Positions 1 through 5,183 of a stretch of 5,701 bases of DNA are shown here, in pieces (position 1 is the first letter of the stretch; each line of letters opens with the position of its first letter). The notes beneath the pieces were generated by a model. It had not been told where the DNA came from, ran no database searches, and saw only the letters and a list, made by a program, of their open reading frames with translations. Source of the DNA: Gammaproteobacteria bacterium (GTDB lineage Bacteria > Pseudomonadota > Gammaproteobacteria > Arenicellales > Arenicellaceae); the NCBI GenBank assembly GCA_003485905.1, contig DNHK01000397.1, forward strand, positions 5,828 to 11,528, in the 5' to 3' direction. The position numbers were made by a program, and so were the translations under genes.

Positions 1-482
1 CGGGTCTAAAAACTGAAATTGAAGACATCGAAATACCGCTCGATGAACCACGATCAGGCGGCTCCGACGATATAGGCGATGTCTCGTGGAACGTGCCGAC
101 CGTCACGCTGAGATACCCATCGAATATTGCTGGCCGCCAGGGTCACCACTGGTCAAGTGCAATCGCAATGGCAACGCCTGTCGCTCACAAGGGTGCGGCA
201 GCAGGCGCGAAAGTTGTGGCGGCAACGTTGCTAGATCTTGTACAGAACGAATCTTTACTGGAAGCGAGTTGGGAGTACTTTCGCGAGGAACAAACAGCTA
301 ATGAAAGCTACGTTCCGTTCATTTCGGATGAAGACCTTCCAGCAATTGAGAAAAATGCGGATGTAATGGCAGAGTTCAAAGAACGATTGAGGGGTTTGTA
401 TTACGACCCGTCAGAATTCGACAGCTATCTTGAGCAGCTCGGGGTTGAATATCCACAGTTAACACGACCAGAACAGGAATGA
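1..482 (+). CDS. AbgB-like M20 family amidohydrolase (3' part, 5' end outside window)
   Basis: The first full codon is at 3 and the frame runs open to TGA 480-482, giving the last 159 residues of a protein whose family is usually about 480 residues long. The family are zinc-dependent M20 peptidases/amidohydrolases related to the B subunit of p-aminobenzoyl-glutamate hydrolase, which cleave amide bonds of N-acylated amino acids in the cytoplasm. Seen here are GSDDIGDVSWNVPT (about residues 20-33 of the fragment), a glycine-rich catalytic-domain block typical of AbgB, and GHHW (47-50), whose histidine is expected to be the C-terminal metal ligand. They are followed by AMATPVAHKG (55-64). The tail, with YYDP and YLEQLG, fits an AbgB-like subgroup I recall. 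The true substrate cannot be read from this part; the N-terminal metal ligands and dimerisation domain lie outside. It could equally be annotated simply as amidohydrolase. Confidence 0.85.
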   Translation, partial: GLKTEIEDIEIPLDEPRSGGSDDIGDVSWNVPTVTLRYPSNIAGRQGHHWSSAIAMATPVAHKGAAAGAKVVAATLLDLVQNESLLEASWEYFREEQTANESYVPFISDEDLPAIEKNADVMAEFKERLRGLYYDPSEFDSYLEQLGVEYPQLTRPEQE

Positions 483-732
483 CCTATCGCTGGCATGGCC
501 AGCAACAGAATGTATGAATTGGAGAAATTTGTTTAAAATTACTTCGAACATGCACGTGTCGGATATAGATATAAACATAAAATGAGACAATCCTTGATCC
601 AAATAGAAATCCCCTACAGATATCTATAACCTTTTTGTAGTTCGGGTTTAAATATAGGTGCGAACTTTCTAGATTCTAAGAGTGAATTCTCAATTTCAAC
701 AGATTTTCCACAAGTATTCTTGATCGAATATA
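483..732. other. A+T-rich spacer between amidohydrolase and propeller-glycosyltransferase gene
   Basis: About 250 bases with low G+C (22 of 60 bases in 541-600). Only tiny open frames occur: 13 codons from ATG 495, 11 from ATG 550 and 15 from ATG 582. None has a Shine-Dalgarno, and none resembles a known leader. No sigma70 promoter with acceptable spacing was found; fragments such as TTGATC at 594 and TATAAC at 625 are 25 bases apart. The stretch must hold the control region of the downstream gene if that gene is expressed from nearby. Confidence 0.5.
489..503. other. Perfect 6-bp inverted repeat just after the amidohydrolase stop
   Basis: GCTGGC - ATG - GCCAGC forms a perfect six base-pair stem with a three-base loop, starting 7 bases after the stop codon. 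The position suits a transcript 3' end, but no T-run follows (AACAGAATG), so it is not a canonical intrinsic terminator. It may be a processed 3' end stem or chance. Confidence 0.3.
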
Positions 733-2163
733 TTGGATTACAACCCCAACCCAAGTAGATTAGCATTGAATACATCGAAGAACGATAGCACCCAACAGAC
801 TGTCGAAGACCCCACGGTTGATCAAATTTTCGCTGGAAATTCTTGTGGGCTAAATAGACCAGAAGGCATCTGCTACTCTCCTAGTAATAAATACGCCGCG
901 ATTGCGAACTCTGGTGACGATTCAATTTCGGTCTATATAAATCGGAACAATTTCGAGCCGAGGATTGAAAGTGAACCTTACCTAACTATAAAAAACGCAT
1001 GCCTGCATTATGTCCATGATCTAGACTTTTCTCCGTGTGGCACTATGCTCGCTGCAATCGCAAGAGAAGGTCACTCCTTATCAATATTTCACAAAAGCGA
1101 GCAACAACAACCTCTATTCGATAATAACCAGAAGGTTTTTATTAAGGGTAGTAAAACTAATCTAAGCTATCCAGCCTCAGTAAGTTTTGACCCTCGCGGC
1201 CAGCAGCTTGCCGTCGCCAATCGACAAACTGGTGGAATTTCGATATTTAAAGTTCCTGAATTGGTTTCCGCTAGCGCTCTGAACATAGAACCTGAACAAA
1301 TAATTAGTGAACAGGAGCTTTTACGTTTTGGCATGGCGGCACCCCACGGACTAAGCTTCTCGCCAGATGGACGCTTTCTAGTTGTTCTACACAAACGATA
1401 TTATTTAACAGAGAATGCTCAAGGTAATCATGGAATCTCGGTATTCAAAACCCATCCGAACTCCCATATGGGTATCTACCCAACTCCTATTGTTATGTTT
1501 GAGACAAGTGGTTCCTGTCTGCACTCTATTGGTTTTCATCCTGACAATCAATATTTTGCGACCTCATCAGAGAAAAGTGAAATTGATCTATATCAATGGC
1601 AATCCACTGCTGCGCCAAAAGATATGATCCTCAGGTTACCCAGCATCAGAAGCTTAGGAAATGAAGTAAAAGGCGTCGGCTTTAGCGGAGATGGAACTCA
1701 GTTAGCCGCTTGCACATCCAACGATCAAGTCATTGTCCATTCTGATTGGCTGACAACAAAAAGTTCAAATGAAGGAAACTTAAAGTCTGATATAGATACA
1801 TTTGTTTCAATCAAAACGCCTCCAAATGCTACGCCCAATAAACCAGAATTTCTGGTTTATTATACGATTGGCGGTAATAAGGCGTACGCCGACGCTGCAA
1901 TTCTATCTGCTAAATCACTTAAAAAAACTTCAAGTGTAGGCTTTGATCTACTTGCTTTGTGTGACGAAAAACTCGTTCCTCTGCTCTCAAAAAATGGCTT
2001 TAATTGTAGAGTGTTTCCTAACTACGAATCAGAGCTTGACGTGGCGGCAAGGCGCTTGAAGGTATTAGAAGACAAGACAGTATGGGGGTATGACCAAATT
2101 GTGTACCTTGATGCAGATGTTATTGCAGATGCAGACATCGGCCAATTTTTTCCGAGCAATTGA
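733..2163 (+). CDS. Beta-propeller fused to GT8-like glycosyltransferase, N-terminal part (frame broken inside the glycosyltransferase)
   Basis: Residues 1-340 hold at least six imperfect repeats of the form x-F-S-P-x-G-x-x-L-A...S-I-x-V. They centre on GICYSPSNKYAAIAN (45-59), DLDFSPCGTMLAAIA (96-110), SVSFDPRGQQLAVAN (149-163), GLSFSPDGRFLVVLH (206-220), SIGFHPDNQYFATSS (265-279) and GVGFSGDGTQLAACT (314-328). This is a YVTN/WD40-like beta-propeller with no signal peptide. A linker (340-370) leads into a nucleotide-sugar glycosyltransferase domain starting near EFLVYYTIGGNKAYADAAI (372-390), with the metal/UDP-sugar DxD motif in YLDADV (D460, D462). The frame then hits TGA 2161-2163, only ten codons past the core of the domain. 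The missing half lies in the -1 frame at 2160-2894, so this is the 5' part of one gene of about 720 codons. The start is uncertain: an in-frame stop at 721-723 leaves TTG 733 or TTG 766, neither with a visible Shine-Dalgarno. The repeats suggest a binding scaffold; the acceptor is unknown. Confidence 0.75.
   Translation: MDYNPNPSRLALNTSKNDSTQQTVEDPTVDQIFAGNSCGLNRPEGICYSPSNKYAAIANSGDDSISVYINRNNFEPRIESEPYLTIKNACLHYVHDLDFSPCGTMLAAIAREGHSLSIFHKSEQQQPLFDNNQKVFIKGSKTNLSYPASVSFDPRGQQLAVANRQTGGISIFKVPELVSASALNIEPEQIISEQELLRFGMAAPHGLSFSPDGRFLVVLHKRYYLTENAQGNHGISVFKTHPNSHMGIYPTPIVMFETSGSCLHSIGFHPDNQYFATSSEKSEIDLYQWQSTAAPKDMILRLPSIRSLGNEVKGVGFSGDGTQLAACTSNDQVIVHSDWLTTKSSNEGNLKSDIDTFVSIKTPPNATPNKPEFLVYYTIGGNKAYADAAILSAKSLKKTSSVGFDLLALCDEKLVPLLSKNGFNCRVFPNYESELDVAARRLKVLEDKTVWGYDQIVYLDADVIADADIGQFFPSN
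2146..2151 (+). other. T6 run, probable frameshift site inside the glycosyltransferase domain
   Basis: The upstream frame reads GQ-F-F-PSN-stop through this run. Moving to the -1 frame here gives GQFFSEQLNRDTLYVCKEG, which continues the glycosyltransferase fold smoothly. The downstream frame is closed by TGA at 2109-2111, so the shift must lie in 2112-2160. The upstream frame still looks family-like through DADIGQFF, which places it at or just after the T6 run. The zero-frame context is A TTT TTT C, a poor match to a classical X XXY YYZ slippery heptamer. I see no strong stem-loop or internal Shine-Dalgarno nearby. A one-base loss (mutation or homopolymer sequencing error) is the simplest reading. 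Confidence 0.65.
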
Positions 2164-2894
2164 ATCGTGACACGCTTTACGTTTGCAAAGAGGGTGACAT
2201 AAGTAACTTCAAAAGCCCTTTTTGGGGGATTTATGGCAAGTACTTCGACGATCAACAATTAGCAGCGCTGGAATCAAATAAAATTTATCCATTCAACTCT
2301 GGGTTCTACCTTTTTCGCCCTTCAAAAAGGATGGCGAACGACTTTGATGAGGTGCTACGAATCGCGCTAAATTCACCAGAATCTTCATCCTGGGATCAAG
2401 CTTCCTTTAATCACTACTTCCCCATTCACGGCAAACTAAACCAGCTTATTATAAATAGTACGAACTACGATCTTGCCTATGTAAAACCAGGTGAACCACA
2501 GCGGCAGAACGGGAAGTTCGTACATTTTTGTGGAAAAGGTACAGATATAGAACACAAGCTTTACAAAATGTATCGCTATGTAGAAACTCATTTGGCTGCG
2601 CAGCACGATGAGTTTCGACCCCGTAGATATGAACTAAGTAAAAACGTCAGGATAAACATGCAGTCGAAGAGCCACTTTTTGACAGGCATGCCAGAAGGTC
2701 CTATTCACCTAAACAATTCGGCACGAATTATTATCGAGTTATTAGACGAGGGCTGGACGATCAGTGAAACAGTCGACGAAATAGCAGAACTAATGAATCA
2801 ACCTCATGCACAAATTGCAGGGGAAGTTGATTCCCTTATCCGAACTTTATTGAGTAGAAACGCAATTGAAGAAGTAACAACTCCCAGCTTATAA
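2160..2894 (+). CDS. C-terminal half of the glycosyltransferase plus PqqD-like (RRE) domain, separated by frameshift
   Basis: This open frame overlaps the end of the previous one by four bases and continues the same glycosyltransferase in the -1 frame. It carries the second half of the GT8-like fold: PFNSGFYLF (44-52, the NSG block), WDQASFN (78-84, acceptor/active-site block) and VHFCGKG (121-127, the late histidine-glycine motif that contacts metal and diphosphate). Residues about 156-238 form a PqqD-like domain: YELSKNVRIN, a two-strand start with PEGPIHLN (178-185), then helices SARIIIELLDEGWTISETV (187-205) and AGEVDSLIRTLLSRNAIEEV (220-239). In PqqD and other RiPP recognition elements this winged-helix fold binds the leader of a precursor peptide. 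The TTG at 2160 is only the first in-frame start-like codon and has no Shine-Dalgarno. An independent start is unlikely, because the product would lack the Rossmann half and the DxD motif. Confidence 0.7.
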   Translation: MNRDTLYVCKEGDISNFKSPFWGIYGKYFDDQQLAALESNKIYPFNSGFYLFRPSKRMANDFDEVLRIALNSPESSSWDQASFNHYFPIHGKLNQLIINSTNYDLAYVKPGEPQRQNGKFVHFCGKGTDIEHKLYKMYRYVETHLAAQHDEFRPRRYELSKNVRINMQSKSHFLTGMPEGPIHLNNSARIIIELLDEGWTISETVDEIAELMNQPHAQIAGEVDSLIRTLLSRNAIEEVTTPSL

Positions 2895-3040
2895 ACTCCT
2901 TAACGATTTAGCGACCCAGTATAAAAAAGAATATACCGACTAATCAAAAGCGAATTCTTCATGAGCGGAATCAATATCCTTGCAATGGAGTCTAACCCGC
3001 CCAACTTAGCTAGAACCCCTTTAGCCGGCTCTTTGCGCAA

Positions 3041-3466
3041 CTAATTCCATAAGTCCTGATCAAGCATCCACTGTCCATCGACATTGTGCCAGATATGTGT
3101 AAAGTTCCCTGAACCTAAGGTCTCGCCCGAATCTCTTCCGGTAACTTCATAATTACCGCGCACCAACATCATGTCGTACCCCATGATGCTGTCGGTCGCA
3201 TTTAAGGTGGTCAACGGGTTATCAATAGTAAAGTCACCCGCCCAAAACTCTTCTATTGGTTTTCTGCCTATAATCATTGGCGTACCGCGCAGGTAAAGGT
3301 GCGCATTTTCAGTATAAAGTTTACCCAGTCCCTCAGCATCAAATGCGTTGTAGGCTGTTGACCACTTATTAGCTAGTGCTTGAATATCTTCTTGAGCACT
3401 GGCAGAAAAAGTAACAAGGGTAAAGAATGCCAAGGCCAAGGTACATGTAACTTTTTTAAAATTCAT
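3041..3466 (-). CDS. Secreted SnoaL/DUF4440-like (NTF2-fold) protein
   Basis: The protein is 141 residues, starting at ATG 3466 and ending at TAG 3041-3043. Residues 1-24 form a clear Sec signal peptide (positive MNFKK, hydrophobic core, ASA before Q25), so the product is probably periplasmic. The mature part has the NTF2-like pattern of SnoaL/DUF4440 proteins: an opening helix ALANKWSTAYNAFDAEGLGK, the LYTENAHLYLRG strand block, an IGRKPIEEFW helix, and a C-terminal sheet ending HIWHNVDGQWMLDQDLWN. The family includes ketosteroid isomerase-like enzymes and many binding proteins of unknown role, so no reaction can be assigned. A TTG four codons upstream (3476-3478) overlaps the Shine-Dalgarno and is rejected as start. 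It lies 132 bases downstream of glpT on the same strand and converges with the glycosyltransferase gene. Confidence 0.8.
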   Translation of the reverse strand: MNFKKVTCTLALAFFTLVTFSASAQEDIQALANKWSTAYNAFDAEGLGKLYTENAHLYLRGTPMIIGRKPIEEFWAGDFTIDNPLTTLNATDSIMGYDMMLVRGNYEVTGRDSGETLGSGNFTHIWHNVDGQWMLDQDLWN

Positions 3467-3471
3467 TCTGG

Positions 3472-3476
3472 TCTCC
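3472..3476 (-). promoter_or_regulatory. Shine-Dalgarno GGAGA deciding the SnoaL-like start
   Basis: On the minus strand GGAGA lies five bases before ATG 3466. This favours that ATG over the in-frame TTG at 3478, which would sit upstream of or within the ribosome binding site. Confidence 0.7.
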
Positions 3477-3526
3477 AAAAGGTAATCGATGTGAGGTTCT
3501 AGAAAGGTGACGTGCTCTTATGCTGA

Positions 3527-3539
3527 TCGTGGGGCACGA
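3527..3539. other. Short perfect hairpin between glpT and the SnoaL-like gene
   Basis: TCGTG - GGG - CACGA (plus strand) is a perfect five base-pair stem with a three-base loop. On the minus strand it lies about 60 bases after the glpT stop, with no T-run following, so an intrinsic terminator is not supported. If the proposed promoter at 3564-3592 is used, the hairpin falls in the 5' untranslated leader of the SnoaL-like gene. Confidence 0.3.
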
Positions 3540-3563
3540 GATTCAACTTTCTTCTGTATGACT

Positions 3564-3592
3564 ATTATAGCTTAAGACTACTATTTCTTAGT
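3564..3592 (-). promoter_or_regulatory. Possible sigma70 promoter for the SnoaL-like gene
   Basis: On the minus strand a perfect TATAAT occupies 3569-3564. The hexamer 17 bases upstream (3592-3587) reads ACTAAG, a poor -35, and there is no TG extension. The site lies about 30 bases past the glpT stop and about 98 bases before ATG 3466. The small gene may therefore be transcribed on its own as well as with glpT. Confidence 0.4.
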
Positions 3593-3598
3593 GGCTGC

Positions 3599-4936
3599 TT
3601 ATGTCGGCTTTATTACCTCGGAGCGCCAGGTAAATGAAATTAGGATTATCGCCAATACACAGGCTGCTGAGATCAACACGAAACCGGCATCCCAGCCCGC
3701 CGAATCTACAACCATACCAATTACCACATTGGCTGCCACCGCACCGCCGACGTACCCAAAGAGCCCAGTAAATCCCGCGGCGGTACCTGCGGCTTTCTTC
3801 GGCACAAGATCCAAAGCTTGCACACCTATGAGCATAACGGGTCCGTAGATGAAAAACCCGATACCAATCAGCATCGCAATATCAACATTCGGACGGCCCG
3901 CAGGATTTTGCCAGTAAACCAATACACAGATTAGCGTGAGCAGAAGATAGAGAATTGATACTGGCGCTCGACGCCCATTGAATACTTTGTCGGATAACCA
4001 GCCGCAAATCAAAGTGCCAGGAATTCCGGCGAACTCATAAGATGCGTACGCCCAGCCTGAGTCTGCGAAGGAAAACTGCTTCACTTCGCTCAGGTAAGTT
4101 GGTGTCCAATCAAGCACACCATAGCGAACGAAGTAGACGAAGGCATTTGCCAGCGCGATAGTCCACAGAAGTTTGTTATTGAGCACGTACTCTAAAAAGA
4201 TCGTTTTCGCCGTGAACTCTCGTTCATGGCTTTCGCTGTACTCGAACACTTTTGGATAGTCCTTGCGATGGGCTTCGATTGCCGGCAGGCCTACCGATTG
4301 CGGCGTGTCCCGAACGGATAAGAAAATAAACGCAGCAACTGCCACCGCTAGAAATCCGTGCACATATAGGATTGCGTGCCAATCTGCGAAGGTAGTCATC
4401 GCGAAAATTGCAATCAGGCCGACCATCCCACCGCCTATATTGTGAGCGACGTTCCAGATCGCCATTTTGGTGCCACGCTCATTAGTCGAAAACCAATGAA
4501 CCATAACGCGCCCGGCTGGTGGCCAGCCCATGCCTTGAAACCATCCGTTCGCTAGCAATAGCAAAAACATGATAGCAACGGAGCCTGTAGCAAACGGCAC
4601 CGTGCCCATCATAATCATCGTAGAGGCTGAACAAAGCAATCCAAGAGACATGAAGATGCGCGCGTTACTGCGGTCAGAAACACTCCCCATGATGAATTTG
4701 GATAAACCGTAGGCTATTGACACCCCGGATAAAGCCAAACCCAGGTCGGTTTTCGAATACCCCTGCTCAATCAGATAGGGCATTGCAAGTGAGAAATTTC
4801 TTCTCACCAAGTAGTAGCCAGCGTAGCCGACGAAAATGCCGATAAATACCTGAAGCCGGAGGCGTCGATAAGTTGTGTCGACTTCGCCGTCCGGCAAAGA
4901 GTCACGATGGGCCGCCGGATTAAGAAAACCAATCAA
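3599..4936 (-). CDS. glpT: Glycerol-3-phosphate:phosphate antiporter GlpT (major facilitator family)
   Basis: A 445-residue inner-membrane protein of the organophosphate:phosphate antiporter family; E. coli GlpT is 452 residues. It imports sn-glycerol 3-phosphate in exchange for phosphate. Family signatures visible in order are [14 protein letters not shown] (22-35), GYYLVRRNF (40-48), MGSVSDRSN (83-91), [13 protein letters not shown] (131-143), AHNIGGG (164-170), RDTPQS (209-214), [13 protein letters not shown] (270-282), [15 protein letters not shown], and the C-terminal [14 protein letters not shown]. The substrate-binding arginines R45 and R271 and the central H165 are all kept (E. coli R45, R269, H165). 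The TTG start at 4936 is chosen because the N-terminus [10 protein letters not shown] lines up with E. coli MLSIFKPAPH. No ATG lies between it and the upstream in-frame stop, and the Shine-Dalgarno is weak. The gene is transcribed divergently from the oxidase gene; no glpQ partner is present in the window. Confidence 0.96.
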   Translation of the reverse strand: MIGFLNPAAHRDSLPDGEVDTTYRRLRLQVFIGIFVGYAGYYLVRRNFSLAMPYLIEQGYSKTDLGLALSGVSIAYGLSKFIMGSVSDRSNARIFMSLGLLCSASTMIMMGTVPFATGSVAIMFLLLLANGWFQGMGWPPAGRVMVHWFSTNERGTKMAIWNVAHNIGGGMVGLIAIFAMTTFADWHAILYVHGFLAVAVAAFIFLSVRDTPQSVGLPAIEAHRKDYPKVFEYSESHEREFTAKTIFLEYVLNNKLLWTIALANAFVYFVRYGVLDWTPTYLSEVKQFSFADSGWAYASYEFAGIPGTLICGWLSDKVFNGRRAPVSILYLLLTLICVLVYWQNPAGRPNVDIAMLIGIGFFIYGPVMLIGVQALDLVPKKAAGTAAGFTGLFGYVGGAVAANVVIGMVVDSAGWDAGFVLISAACVLAIILISFTWRSEVIKPT

Positions 4937-5119
4937 GGTTTGATCCAGCCCCGCGATTCAGTGATTGACCGACATATTGTTACACGGCCTTCATAGGCGA
5001 TCTCCAGCAACGCTGCCAAAAGAAACAGTATCTTCATAAGTGCGCCATTGTTATTTACTTGCGCTCAACAGACCAGCGCTACAATTCCTCAATATAATTA
5101 ATTAGTCATTAAACACTAC

Positions 5120-5148
5120 TTACAAGTGGTGTAGATTAACACTGTAAT
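5120..5148 (+). promoter_or_regulatory. Weak candidate promoter for the cytochrome bd gene
   Basis: TTACAA (5120-5125), a 17-base spacer and TGTAAT (5143-5148) have correct spacing, with one mismatch in the -10 but a poor -35. The site lies about 35 bases before the TTG start and overlaps the dyad at 5113-5132, so a regulator bound there would affect it. The assignment is tentative. Confidence 0.3.
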
Positions 5149-5170
5149 AAACGACATCACTCTACTTTCG

Positions 5171-5176
5171 AGGTGA
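5171..5176 (+). promoter_or_regulatory. Shine-Dalgarno AGGTGA supporting the TTG start of the oxidase
   Basis: GAGGTGAG (5170-5177) is a strong match to the anti-Shine-Dalgarno of 16S rRNA and lies seven bases before TTG 5184. It supports a TTG start where no ATG is available. Confidence 0.75.
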
Positions 5177-5183
5177 GAATTCT

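Larger units (their letters stand above)
4937..5183. promoter_or_regulatory. Divergent control region between glpT and cytochrome bd oxidase
   Basis: This 247-base region holds the leaders of both divergent genes. 5090-5150 is very A+T-rich. It contains an inverted repeat TTAAT-TAGTC-ATTAA (5098-5112) and a dyad ACACTAC-TTACAA-GTGGTGT (5113-5132, one G:U pair as RNA), both plausible regulator targets. On the minus strand TTAAT recurs with an 11-base period, as in ArcA-type direct repeats, though chance in A+T-rich DNA is possible. The glpT-proximal part (4937-5037) contains a 34-codon minus-strand open frame of doubtful status. Confidence 0.5.

Noticed and set aside
86..301. 71-codon plus-strand open frame
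   Set aside because: It lies in another frame over the amidohydrolase coding region, which has clear family motifs; its composition (many Arg, Cys, Gly) is that of a shadow frame.
489..503. Intrinsic terminator for the amidohydrolase
   Set aside because: The stem is perfect but no T-run follows, so only an inverted repeat is reported.
495..629. Tiny open frames (13, 11 and 15 codons) in the spacer as RiPP precursor candidates
   Set aside because: Too short, without Shine-Dalgarno, and with no leader-core pattern.
635..658. Promoter TTGTAG...TATAGG before the propeller gene
   Set aside because: The spacer is only about 12 bases, too short for sigma70.
1167..1394. 75-codon minus-strand open frame
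   Set aside because: Antisense shadow of the propeller repeats, with no Shine-Dalgarno or recognisable domain.
2160..2894. Independent second gene with its own start
   Set aside because: It begins mid-fold, lacks the Rossmann half and DxD of the glycosyltransferase, and has no Shine-Dalgarno; a frameshifted continuation explains it better.
3023..3040. Palindromes AGCCGGCT and TTGCGCAA as a bidirectional terminator between the convergent genes
   Set aside because: Each is a loopless 8-base palindrome with no adjacent T-run, so neither forms a terminator hairpin.
3591..3848. 85-codon plus-strand open frame rich in Pro, Ala and Thr
   Set aside because: Antisense shadow of the 3' end of glpT, whose identity is certain.
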